From Acetobacteraceae bacterium (GTDB lineage Bacteria > Pseudomonadota > Alphaproteobacteria > Acetobacterales > Acetobacteraceae): 64,000 nt of DNA. The stretch spans positions 1 through 64,000 of the forward strand of contig CANJLW010000014.1 of assembly GCA_947475245.1 (NCBI GenBank), read 5' to 3'. A program made the position numbers and the translations under genes. Below are positions 1 to 8,835 of this stretch, piece by piece. The notes beneath the pieces were generated by a model. That model was not told the DNA's origin. It ran no database searches and saw nothing but the letters and a program-made list of their open reading frames with translations. Each line of letters starts with the position of its first letter. Within the stretch, counting starts at the first letter, position 1.

Positions 1-178
1 AGTTGCGCGGGTCATTGATCAGCCGGGCAAGCCTGTCGGCAATGCCGATCCTGGTCTCGATGGCGCTGAGCAGCAGGACCCCGCCGTCGGAAGTGATGCG
101 ACCGCCATCGAAAGCGGCGGAGACTTTCTTGCGCCGCACGGATGGCAGAGAAAACGGCAGTGGAGTATTTTCGACCAT
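1..178 (-). mobile_element. IS1380-family transposase, N-terminal part (gene continues off the window)
   Basis: Read on the minus strand from the ATG at 178, the first 59 codons give a peptide with the stretch VSAAFDGGRITSDGGVLLL followed by IGIADRLARLINDPRN. This is the conserved amino end of IS1380-family DDE transposases. The rest of the gene lies before base 1. The bases from 179 to about 240 should hold the end of the element, but I could not fix its terminal inverted repeat because the other end is not in the window. The neighbouring kinase-like gene starts without its amino end, which fits an insertion or rearrangement here. Confidence 0.8.
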
Positions 179-288
179 GGCGGGTGTGGCACCGTCCGAT
201 TCGGCAGATGTTGGTCTCGACACCTAAATCTCTGCATCAAATCAGACGCTTACGCTACGCCCGCCAACGAATCCCTGGCATGCGATGA

Positions 289-1176
289 ATAAGATGGGTT
301 AGCGGCGGTCTTTCTGACGCGAAAGTCGTGAAAGCGACCGCCGTCGATCGAAGCCGTAAGCCTCAGGCGCTCTGCGCGGCCAAAATGGGTAAGCGCGAAA
401 TTATCATGTCTGAGAAGGAAGCTTACGAAAAGCACGTTCGTAAGCTGACAATCGGTGCGTGCCCGCAGCTTTTTTGCGTGATTGAAACCGGGGTCGGAAA
501 GAGTGGATCGATCTTCTATACGTTGACAGACGCCGATACGTTGTCCTTGTTTGAACGGTTGGCGGCTAGTCCGGCTATCGGACCCAACGCAGTCTACCAT
601 GTACGCCGAGCCCTCTCTCGTTGGAGCGAGGCAGCTACCGCCGACATTGTCACCATCAGCGCGGTCCGAGAGCGCATGATCGGCGGAAATGACGCTGCAA
701 CCGTCTATCACAAATTCAATCTTGGGGATCTGCGACATGTGGAAGCGAGAAGTTTACAAGCGTCACAAAGCTGCATTCATGGAGATCTTCATTGTGGTAA
801 CGTACTGGTAAAGGGATCGGGTGAAGCGGTCGTGATCGACTTCGGCGACGCTGATCAGGGCTTCACCGCCTTGGACCCGATCGCGCTCGAACTAAGTCTC
901 GTCTTTCATCCCGACGCTAAAAAATTGGGTTTGCGCGATACATTGATTGGCAACCTCGATGCATGGCCGGATATCGACGGCTTCGCAGCCAATAGCGAGC
1001 TCAAGCCGATGATCGTTGCCTGCCGAGATTGGGCCCACGATGTTGGCGGAGGGGACCTTGCCGTGCTGGCCGCCGCATATGCCTACGCCCTTCGTCAGCT
1101 CAAGTATGATACCGTCCCACCGGAGACAACAATCGGTTTTTTGAAGAAGCTGGCCGCGCGCATCAGCGCAATGTAA
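289..1176 (+). pseudogene. Kinase-fold phosphotransferase (APH-like), 5'-truncated
   Basis: The open frame runs from just after a TGA at 286-288 to the stop at 1174-1176. The product has the HGDLHCGNVLV motif (catalytic Asp and metal-binding Asn) near base 778 and VIDFGD near 832 (the DFG-type metal site). This is the core of aminoglycoside-phosphotransferase-like kinases. The usual glycine-rich loop reads SGGLSDAKVV and is encoded at about 301-330. It therefore lies upstream of, or overlaps, the first usable start (GTG at 328), so a product made from any downstream start would lack part of the N-lobe. With a transposase end less than 200 bases upstream, I read this as a gene that lost its 5' end. 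A shortened live protein is the alternative. The substrate is unknown. Confidence 0.6.
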
Positions 1177-1583
1177 CCGCGCCTGCGGTCACTTTGACGG
1201 GTACACACGTGCCAATCGTCTCACCGACGTCACCACCAAAAAATTTCTGGTCGTCTCCGGGACCAACCCCGCCAGATTGCCGCTGGCAAAGTTGCCTTTA
1301 GTCGTTGACCTATCCGCCCCTAGTCGCGGATAGAACTGGCCCATATTCGAAGGTCGACACGCCCCCAGCGGCTGGCACCGTCGTCCCAACTGCTTCACCC
1401 GCGCCACTTGCGTCGCGCGCGACCATGGCGGTCATCGAAAGCCGACCGCCAACCCGTATCCCTAAGCGAGGCTCAGCAAGCCAAGCCACGTGCCGCCCCC
1501 GGCAATACGTAGCCCAACTACTCACACGCCCCCCCCAACCGCGCCCCTGTCCCAAACCCCGCAACCCTGCTTAAAATCAATCC
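1177..1583. other. Intergenic stretch, no gene recognised
   Basis: These 407 bases separate the truncated kinase from mutS. Open frames on both strands are short and overlap one another, with no recognisable protein motif. No tRNA-like cloverleaf was seen. The last 80 bases are C-rich and lead into mutS without a strong ribosome binding site. Confidence 0.5.
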
Positions 1584-4202
1584 ATGCCCCCGCCCCGCAA
1601 CTCCGAAGGCGCCACGCCCGCCATGGCGCAATGGTTCGCCGCCAAGGCCGAACACCCAGACGCCCTGCTGTTCTTCCGCATGGGGGATTTTTACGAGCTG
1701 TTTTTCGACGACGCCCAGGCCGCCGCCGCCGCCCTCGACATCGCCCTGTCGCATCGCGGCGAACACAACGGCCAACCCGTCGCCATGTGCGGCGTCCCGC
1801 ACCACGCCGCCGAAACCTACCTCGCCCGCCTGATCCGGCGCGGCTTCCGCGTTGCCGTCGTCGAGCAGATGGAAGACGCCAAAAACCGCACCGGCAAAGC
1901 CCCGATCAAGCGAGAGGTCGTGCGCCTCGTCACCCCCGGCACGATCACCGAGGACGCGCTGCTCGAAGCCGGCAAGGCCAACCTGCTGCTCGCCGTCGCC
2001 CGCGATCGCGACGGCTTCGGCGTCGCCTGGCTCGATGTCTCCACCGGCCTGTTTGAAACCGCGGCCCTCGCCGCCGCCGAATTGCCCGCCCTCCTCGGCC
2101 GGCTCGAACCCGCCGAAATCCTTGCGACCCCGGATATTCCCCTCGGCGAATGGACCGATCGCAAGGCGCCCGACGTCGCCCCGTCGCCGCCGATCACCGC
2201 GCGCCGACGCCTGGCAGAGGCTTTTGGCGCCGTCAGCCTCGACGCCTTCGGCGCCTTCGCGGATGGGGAAGCCGTGGCGGCGTCGATGGCCCTGGACTAC
2301 GTCCGCGCCACCCAGGCCGGCGCCATGCCCAGGCTCACGCGGCCGGAACCGCGCGGACAAACCGCGTTCCTGCTGATGGACGCCGCCACCCGAGCCAGCC
2401 TGGAAATCCAACGCTCCCGCGACGGCACAACCCGCCACACCCTGCTCGGCGCCGTACAGCGGACGCTGACACCCGCCGGAGCGCGCATGCTGTCGGCCTG
2501 GCTGTCCGCGCCGCTGACCGACACGATCGCGATCGCCCATCGCCAGGACGCCTGGTCCTGGCTGCTGACGCACGCCGATGCCGCCGCGGCTCTGCGCCTG
2601 GCGCTGCGCGGCGTGCCCGACATCGCCCGCGCGCTGGGGCGGCTGTCGCTGAACCGAGGCGGTCCGCGCGATCTGGCCGCCCTGCGCGACGGTCTCACCG
2701 CCGCCGCCACCATCGCCGGTCTCCTCCAAGGCCCGTTGCCGCAGGCGCTGGAACAGGCCCGCGCCGCCCTGCCGACGGACCTGCCGCTGACGCGGCATCT
2801 GACAGACGCGCTGCAGGACCCTGCCCCGCCGCGCATCGACGACGGCAACACCATTCGCCCCGGCTATGACGGCGAGTTGGACGCCCACCGCACCCTGCGC
2901 GACGACAGCCGCCGCGTTCTGACGACGATGCAACTCGACTACGCCCAGCGCTTCGGCGTCGCCAGCCTGAAAATCAAGCACCACGCCCAGATCGGCTATG
3001 TGGTGGAGGTCCCGACCGTCGCGGTCGAAAAACTGCGCGACAATCCGGAAATGACCCTGCGCCAGGGCATGGCAAACGGCGCGCGCTTTACCACCGCCGA
3101 ACTCTCCGACCTCGATCGCCGGATTGGGGAGGCCGCGGACCGCTTCGCCGCGCGGGAAAAAGCCGTGTTCGCCCATCTGGTGAAATTGGCGCTGGAACAG
3201 GCCGACCTGCTGGCCGCCTGCGCCGAGGCACTCGCGCTGCTCGATACCATCCAATCCGCCGCGCGGCTGGCCGAAGGCGGCACCTGGCGTCGCCCGGCGG
3301 TCACCGACGAGGCGGCCTTCTTGGTCAAGGCCGCGCGCCATCCGGTGGTGGAAAACGCCATCGCCGGACAGGCCGCGTTCGTGCCGAACGACTGCGACCT
3401 GTCGCCGGATCGGCGCGTGCTGCTGCTGACCGGTCCGAACATGGCGGGCAAGTCGACGTTTCTGCGTCAGAACGCGCTGATCGTCGTATTGGCGCAGGCC
3501 GGCCTGCCGGTGCCCGCCGAACACGCCGAAATCGGGGTGGTGGATCGGCTGTTCAGCCGTGTCGGCGCCGCGGACGATCTGGCGCGCGGACGCTCCACCT
3601 TCATGGTGGAAATGACCGAAACCGCCGCGATTCTGCATCAGGCCGGCCCACGCTCCCTGGTCGTCGTGGATGAAATCGGCCGCGGCACCGCGACGCTCGA
3701 CGGCCTCGCCATCGCCTGGGCCGTGTTGGAAGCGTTGCACTCCGCCGTCCGATGCCGCACCATTTTCGCCACACATTTCCACGAGCTTGCGGAGCTCGCC
3801 GATCGGCTGCCGCGTCTGCGGCCGCACACGATGCGAGTGAAGGAATGGAAGGGTACGGTCGTGTTTCTGCACGAAGTGGCCGCCGGCGCGGCGGGGCGAT
3901 CCTGGGGCGTGCATGTCGCGGAACTCGCGGGCGTGCCCGCGCCCGTCGTGCGGCGCGCCGGATCGCTGCTGGCCGCCCTGGAAAAACAGGGTGGGCCGTT
4001 GGGCGCGGGCACCAAACTGACCGCGCTGCCGCTGTTCGCTCTCGCTGATTCCCAGGAACCACCTGCCGCCGCCGAACAGGACGATCCCTTGCACACGGCA
4101 TTGGATGACCTGGACCCCGATCGTCTGACCCCGCGGGAGGCGCTGGACGCGCTTTACCGCCTTAAATCGCTCAGGCCGGTATCCGCCGGCGAGTCCAGGT
4201 AG
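1584..4202 (+). CDS. mutS: DNA mismatch repair protein MutS
   Basis: This 872-residue protein is the normal size for MutS, the ATPase that recognises base mismatches and small loops after replication and recruits MutL. The mismatch-reading motif GDFYELF sits at residues 34-40, with Phe36 and Glu38 being the residues that contact the mispair. The Walker A loop GPNMAGKST begins at residue 617, followed by the VDEIGRGT Walker B region and the ATHFHEL switch. The ATG at 1584 places the FYE motif at the expected distance from the amino end. Only 14 bases separate its stop from glnD, so the two are probably co-transcribed. The gene appears intact. Confidence 0.97.
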   Translation: MPPPRNSEGATPAMAQWFAAKAEHPDALLFFRMGDFYELFFDDAQAAAAALDIALSHRGEHNGQPVAMCGVPHHAAETYLARLIRRGFRVAVVEQMEDAKNRTGKAPIKREVVRLVTPGTITEDALLEAGKANLLLAVARDRDGFGVAWLDVSTGLFETAALAAAELPALLGRLEPAEILATPDIPLGEWTDRKAPDVAPSPPITARRRLAEAFGAVSLDAFGAFADGEAVAASMALDYVRATQAGAMPRLTRPEPRGQTAFLLMDAATRASLEIQRSRDGTTRHTLLGAVQRTLTPAGARMLSAWLSAPLTDTIAIAHRQDAWSWLLTHADAAAALRLALRGVPDIARALGRLSLNRGGPRDLAALRDGLTAAATIAGLLQGPLPQALEQARAALPTDLPLTRHLTDALQDPAPPRIDDGNTIRPGYDGELDAHRTLRDDSRRVLTTMQLDYAQRFGVASLKIKHHAQIGYVVEVPTVAVEKLRDNPEMTLRQGMANGARFTTAELSDLDRRIGEAADRFAAREKAVFAHLVKLALEQADLLAACAEALALLDTIQSAARLAEGGTWRRPAVTDEAAFLVKAARHPVVENAIAGQAAFVPNDCDLSPDRRVLLLTGPNMAGKSTFLRQNALIVVLAQAGLPVPAEHAEIGVVDRLFSRVGAADDLARGRSTFMVEMTETAAILHQAGPRSLVVVDEIGRGTATLDGLAIAWAVLEALHSAVRCRTIFATHFHELAELADRLPRLRPHTMRVKEWKGTVVFLHEVAAGAAGRSWGVHVAELAGVPAPVVRRAGSLLAALEKQGGPLGAGTKLTALPLFALADSQEPPAAAEQDDPLHTALDDLDPDRLTPREALDALYRLKSLRPVSAGESR

Positions 4203-4216
4203 TACGGTATCGCCCT

Positions 4217-7051
4217 ATGTTGACACCCATCCCCCTGCCCAAGGCTCCCGAGGTCGCTGCCGGCACGCTGCGCGATGCCCTGACCGCGCTTGCGGACCCC
4301 TCCGGCGCCATTCAACGCGACGCCGCGCTGACCGCGTTCCGCCGCCATCTGGCGCGGATCCAGACCTATGTGCAGAACGCGTTCGAGCAGGAACAACTCA
4401 CCGGTTTGCAAGCCGCGCGCCTGCTGGGCAGCCTGATCGACGGCGTCATCGCCGAACTCTATCGCCACGCCGCCGCCAATGCGGGCTACGGCAAACCGGA
4501 AAAACTCAGCGTCGCGGCCACCGGCGGGTATGGGCGCGGCGTATTGGCTCCGTTCAGCGACATCGATCTGCTGTTTCTGACCGAAGAAGAACCCGCCGAG
4601 AATACGCTGCGGATCGTCGAATACCTGCTCTACTTCCTGTGGGACCTCGGCCTGAAAGTCGGCCACGCCACACGCTCCATCGAAGATTGCCTGGTGGAAG
4701 GCGCAAAGGACACCACCATCCGCACCGCGTTGCTGGATTCGCGCCATGTGGTGGGGGACAAGGCGCTGTTCGGCGACTTCCATCGCCGCTTCCGCGCCGC
4801 CTGCAAGGAAGCCGGAGCCGCCGATTACGTCGCCGCCAAGCAGGCCGAACGTCAGGCCCGCCATCGCAAATACGGCGACAGCCCGTTCATGGTCGAACCC
4901 AACGTCAAGGAAGGCCGCGGCGGGCTGCGCGACCTGCAAACCCTGTACTGGATCGCGCGCTATGTGTTCGATACCCAGACCATGGGCGAACTGGCCGATC
5001 TCGGCGGCATCCTGACGCAACAGGAAGCCCGTCACGGGCGGCGCGCCTGGGAATTCCTGTGGACCGTGCGCTTTCACCTCCACTACGTCGCCGGACGAGC
5101 GGAAGAACGCCTGACATTCGACCTGCAACCCGTCGTCGGTGCCCGCATGGGCTATACGCGGCACGGCAAGCAAGACGGCGTCGAACGTTTCATGCGCCAT
5201 TACTTCCTGACCGCGCGCGAAATCGCGCGTCTGACCCGCATTCTGGAACCCGCCATTCTGCGCGCGGCGCTGGGCCCGCCGGCCATCGAGGCGGAAACCG
5301 ACAAGGCGCTGCTGGCCGCCGGTTTCGTGCTGGCCGAAGGCAAGCTGCTGCCCATCAGCGGTCGCGATTTCGACGCCGAACCGATCCAGATGCTGCGCAT
5401 CCTGCAGGTCGCCCGCGACCGCAACCTCGACCTGCACCCGCTGGCGCTGCGCTCGTTCATCCAGAACGAACGACGTGCCGTTTCGCTCCGGGGCGACAAA
5501 AAGGCGGCGGCGATCTTCATGGACCTGCTCTGCGGCAAAGAGCCGGAGCGCAGCCGACCCGGCGGACAGAACGCCCCCGGCCAACACCCCGACGGCGCCA
5601 AATGGCTGGCCATTCTCAACGAAACCGGCTTCTTCGGTCGCTTCATGCCGGATTGGGCGCGCATCGTCGGGCAGATGCAGTTCGACACCTACCACATCTT
5701 CACCGTCGACGAGCATACGATCGAGGCCGTGCGCGTCCTGAACATGCTCGAACGCGGAGAATTGTCGGAAATCGCGCCGATCGCCAGCGAACTCGTCGAT
5801 CACCTGCAATCGCGACGATCGCTCTATGCCGCGATGATGTTGCACGACATCGCCAAGGGACGCGGCGGCGATCATTCCGTTCTGGGCGCCGACGTGGCGC
5901 TGGAAGTCGGCCCCGCCCTGGGCCTGTCGGCCGAGGAAACCGAAACGGTCTCGTGGCTGGTACTGCATCATCTGCTGCTCAGCACGACGGCGTTCAAGCG
6001 CGACATCGACGACCCCAAAACCATCCTGGACCTCGCCGAAACCATCCAATCGCCGGAACGGCTGCGCCTGCTGCTGATCCTGACCGTCGCCGACATGCGC
6101 GCCGTATCCGCCAAGGTGTGGAACGGCTGGAAAGCCACCTTGCTGCGCGAACTCTACGCCCGCGTCGCCGAGGTGCTGGCCGGCGGCCTGTCCACCACCG
6201 AACGCGACGTGCGCGTGCAGCGCGCCCGTCAGGCGGCCAGTCTGTTGCTGACGGACTGGCCGGAAGAAGACATTCGCGCCTTCCAGGACCTCGGCTACCC
6301 CGGTTACTGGCTATCGTTCGACCCCGATACCCACGCTCGGCACGCCCGCCTGACGCGGGACGCGCGGTTACGCGACGCGCCGCTGACGGTTGAAACGCAG
6401 CCGCTGCCGGCCCGCGCGGTGACCGAGGTCACCATCTACACGGCCGATCACGCCGGTTTGTTCAGCAAGATTTCCGGTGCCCTGGCCGTCGCCGGCGCGT
6501 CGATCGTCGATGCGCGCATCCATACGATGACCAACGGCATGGCGCTGGATACCTTCTGGATCCAGGACGCCGCCGGCGGCACGTTCGACGCGCCGCACCG
6601 CCTGGCGCGCCTGTCGGTCGTGATCGAACAGGCCCTGTCCGGCCGTATTCGACTCGCCGCCGAAATCCGCAAGGTATCGAAGGTTCTGCTGGGCCGACGC
6701 ACCCGCGCGCTGCACGCCCCGCCGCGCGTGGTGATCGATAACCACGCATCGAACACCTATACCGTCGTGGAAGTGAACGGGCGCGACCGCCCCGGCCTGC
6801 TGCACGACGTGACCGCCGCGATCAGCGACCAGGGCGTGCAAATCGCCTCGGCCCACGTATCGACCTATGGCGTGCGGGCCGTGGACGTCTTCTACGTCAA
6901 GGACATCTTCGGCCTGAAGGTCGAAAACGAGCGCAAGCTGGGGCAGTTGCGCGATGCCCTGCTTGCGGCCCTGGCCAACCCCGACGAAACCGACGCCGAT
7001 CCCGCCGACGTTCCGGTTCCCCGCAAAAGACGACGCGCGGCGGCCGCGTAA
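4217..7051 (+). CDS. glnD: Bifunctional [protein-PII] uridylyltransferase / uridylyl-removing enzyme
   Basis: GlnD senses glutamine and adds or removes UMP on the PII proteins that control nitrogen assimilation. The 944-residue product has the nucleotidyltransferase loop GGYGRGVLAPFSDIDLLF from residue 103, an HD phosphohydrolase core with the HD pair at residues 543-544 (MLHDIAKGRGGDHS), and two C-terminal ACT domains (about 735-810 and 848-925), which bind glutamine in this family. Length and order match the family. It follows mutS by 14 bases. A short inverted repeat lies about 30 bases after its stop. Confidence 0.96.
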   Translation: MLTPIPLPKAPEVAAGTLRDALTALADPSGAIQRDAALTAFRRHLARIQTYVQNAFEQEQLTGLQAARLLGSLIDGVIAELYRHAAANAGYGKPEKLSVAATGGYGRGVLAPFSDIDLLFLTEEEPAENTLRIVEYLLYFLWDLGLKVGHATRSIEDCLVEGAKDTTIRTALLDSRHVVGDKALFGDFHRRFRAACKEAGAADYVAAKQAERQARHRKYGDSPFMVEPNVKEGRGGLRDLQTLYWIARYVFDTQTMGELADLGGILTQQEARHGRRAWEFLWTVRFHLHYVAGRAEERLTFDLQPVVGARMGYTRHGKQDGVERFMRHYFLTAREIARLTRILEPAILRAALGPPAIEAETDKALLAAGFVLAEGKLLPISGRDFDAEPIQMLRILQVARDRNLDLHPLALRSFIQNERRAVSLRGDKKAAAIFMDLLCGKEPERSRPGGQNAPGQHPDGAKWLAILNETGFFGRFMPDWARIVGQMQFDTYHIFTVDEHTIEAVRVLNMLERGELSEIAPIASELVDHLQSRRSLYAAMMLHDIAKGRGGDHSVLGADVALEVGPALGLSAEETETVSWLVLHHLLLSTTAFKRDIDDPKTILDLAETIQSPERLRLLLILTVADMRAVSAKVWNGWKATLLRELYARVAEVLAGGLSTTERDVRVQRARQAASLLLTDWPEEDIRAFQDLGYPGYWLSFDPDTHARHARLTRDARLRDAPLTVETQPLPARAVTEVTIYTADHAGLFSKISGALAVAGASIVDARIHTMTNGMALDTFWIQDAAGGTFDAPHRLARLSVVIEQALSGRIRLAAEIRKVSKVLLGRRTRALHAPPRVVIDNHASNTYTVVEVNGRDRPGLLHDVTAAISDQGVQIASAHVSTYGVRAVDVFYVKDIFGLKVENERKLGQLRDALLAALANPDETDADPADVPVPRKRRRAAAA

Positions 7052-7079
7052 CCGACGATCCTTCAGGCCGTTACCGCCG

Positions 7080-7100
7080 GCGCGGCAATTCAAGCCGCGC
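7080..7100. terminator. Short hairpin between glnD and the convergent small gene
   Basis: A perfect 7-bp stem (GCGCGGC/GCCGCGC) with a 7-base loop lies 28 bases after the glnD stop and across the stop codon of the convergent small gene. There is no T-run, so intrinsic termination is only possible, not shown. Confidence 0.35.
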
Positions 7101-7347
7101 TGGGACCGGAAGGCGGGTTCCGAAACGCCGTCAGCGCCGCCCCGATGTCCTTGGCCAAATCCCGCGCCGCATCGCCCAGCGCGGAGTTTTCCGGCCACAG
7201 CAAACCGGCCACGCCCGCGACCATCAGCGGAATCGCCGTGGACCAGTCCATCGAACCCGACAGCACCGACAACAGCGTGGGCGCGAGAATCATCACGCCA
7301 TGCCCGGTCGTGACCTGACCCAACCAGAGTTTGAAACGATCATCCAT
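7090..7347 (-). CDS. Small two-helix membrane protein, function unknown
   Basis: An 85-residue protein begins MDDRFKLWLGQVTTGHG. The ATG at 7347 is chosen because an AGGAG ribosome binding site sits 8 bases before it; an upstream in-frame start would add 17 residues of unlikely sequence. Two hydrophobic segments (about residues 15-32 and 37-51) suggest a small inner-membrane protein. The tail carries an amphipathic stretch, DAARDLAKDIGAALTAF. Size and shape resemble phage holins, but nothing else nearby is phage-like, so I do not assign that role. It is convergent with glnD. Confidence 0.55.
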   Translation of the reverse strand: MDDRFKLWLGQVTTGHGVMILAPTLLSVLSGSMDWSTAIPLMVAGVAGLLWPENSALGDAARDLAKDIGAALTAFRNPPSGPSAA

Positions 7348-7525
7348 TCGAAATGCTCCTGAACCAATACAATGCCCCGACGCATCAAGCGCCCGCATGG
7401 GAGGAAATTCCTCATCGGGAAAATCGCGTCAAGGTAATTATTCCTCTCTGGCGTCCACGCCCTTCTCGCGCGAGGATGCGCGCCAGGCCCGCGCCGGCCG
7501 AACCTCGCCACAAGGAAACGCCATA

Positions 7526-8638
7526 ATGAAGATCGTCGCAGTCGAAACCTGGTGGACACGCATTCCCTTCGACATGGGCGGCAAACCCGCCGTCATGGGT
7601 GGCCTGAACTGGCAAACCATGAACACCGTCTGGCTGCGCGTCGTCACCGATCAGGGGATCGAAGGGTGGGGCGAAGCCTTCGGTCACAACGCCGCCGCGA
7701 CCACCGTCGCCGCGATCGACAGCCAACTCGCCCCCGCGCTGATCGGCCAGGACGCCCGCGACATCGCCGGGCTGCGCCTGCGGCTGAGCAAGTCGTTCCA
7801 CGGCTTCGGCCGCAATGGCCCGCACGTCTTCGCGCTTTCGGCGTTGGACATCGCCCTGTGGGACATCGCCGGCAAAGCCGCCAACATGCCCATCTGGCGT
7901 CTGCTCGGCGGGTCCCCCGCGACGTCGATGACCGCCTATGCCAGCCTGTTGAAGTATGGCGAGGCCAGCCAGGTCGCCGCGTCGTGCGCCCGTGCGATCG
8001 AGCGCGGCTACAGCGACATCAAACTGCACGAGATCACGGTGCCGGAAATCGAGGCCGCCCGCGACGCCATCGGCCCCGATGCGCGCCTGATGGTCGATAC
8101 CAACTGCCCCTGGACGGTGTGGCAGGCGGTCGACATGGCCCGCAAGCTGGAGGCCTGCGACCTGACCTGGTTGGAAGAACCGGTCTGGCCGCCCGGCGAT
8201 TACGAAGGTCTGGCACGGGTCCGGTTGGAGGGCGGCGCGACCATCGCCGCGGGCGAAAACGCCGCCGGCCTGCATGACTTCAAGGCCGCGTTCGACGCCG
8301 GCGCCCTGGATGTCGCGCAGCCGAGCGTGATCAAGATCGGAGGGATTTCGGGGATGCAGGAGATCGCGGCGCTCGCGAAATCGTACGGCGTGCGCGTCGT
8401 GCCGCACAATGCGTATTTCGGCGCGGGGTATCTGGCGTCGCTGCACTGCAACGCGGCCCTGGCGCCGGATGCGCCGTTCGAGCGGCTGTTTCTGGACCTG
8501 GAAGCCAGCCCGTATCACGAGATGGTCACCGCGAAAGACGGCCGCGTTGCGGTGCCGGACGGTCCGGGCCTTGGGCGCGATCCGGATATGGCGGTGATGC
8601 GGAAGTATTCGGTGAACGAGCCGACGGTGACGAAATAG
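7526..8638 (+). CDS. Mandelate racemase / muconate lactonizing enzyme family protein
   Basis: This 370-residue protein belongs to the enolase superfamily, whose members abstract a proton next to a carboxylate using a Mg ion. The three metal ligands can be seen in order as LMVDTN, LEEPVW and AAGEN. A KLHE segment lies at the usual position of the first catalytic base, and a VPHNAYF histidine region lies after VIKIGGISG. The ATG at 7526 follows a purine-rich AAGGAAA site. The open frame extends 65 codons further upstream, but those residues do not look like the family. Substrate cannot be told from sequence; sugar acid dehydratases and racemases are the likely classes. A strong hairpin follows the stop. 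Confidence 0.88.
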   Translation: MKIVAVETWWTRIPFDMGGKPAVMGGLNWQTMNTVWLRVVTDQGIEGWGEAFGHNAAATTVAAIDSQLAPALIGQDARDIAGLRLRLSKSFHGFGRNGPHVFALSALDIALWDIAGKAANMPIWRLLGGSPATSMTAYASLLKYGEASQVAASCARAIERGYSDIKLHEITVPEIEAARDAIGPDARLMVDTNCPWTVWQAVDMARKLEACDLTWLEEPVWPPGDYEGLARVRLEGGATIAAGENAAGLHDFKAAFDAGALDVAQPSVIKIGGISGMQEIAALAKSYGVRVVPHNAYFGAGYLASLHCNAALAPDAPFERLFLDLEASPYHEMVTAKDGRVAVPDGPGLGRDPDMAVMRKYSVNEPTVTK

Positions 8639-8646
8639 CGCGGCGA

Positions 8647-8680
8647 CGGCGATTGGCCGGAACTTTCCGGTCAATCGCCG
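8647..8680. terminator. 15-bp stem hairpin between convergent genes
   Basis: Two arms of 15 bases (8647-8661 and 8666-8680) pair along their whole length with a single G-T pair and enclose a 4-base loop. The hairpin begins 8 bases after the enolase-superfamily gene stops and lies in the gap before the convergent TIR gene ends. It lacks a U-tract, so it may stop transcription only weakly, or may protect the 3' end. Confidence 0.6.
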
Positions 8681-8835
8681 AAGACGTGCCTCGCGTCTGA
8701 TCTGGCGTAGATATCGATCCTCGGCGCCAAATATGCGCTGCGTTGAGCAACAGATGCGGACCGCGCGACATCGACGGATTGGGGCGAAAGGCGGACGACC
8801 AAAGAAACTGGCCGCGACAGCGCCATAAATGTCGT

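Noticed and set aside
1518-4094. An 858-codon open frame on the minus strand across mutS
   Set aside because: It is the shadow of a GC-rich, strongly biased mutS; its translation is low-complexity Gly/Arg/Gln-rich without family motifs.
4154-6049. A 631-codon open frame on the minus strand across glnD
   Set aside because: Antisense to a clearly conserved glnD, with no motif and no start context.
7090-7347. Phage holin or prophage remnant
   Set aside because: Only size and two helices fit; no lysin, integrase or structural phage gene is near.
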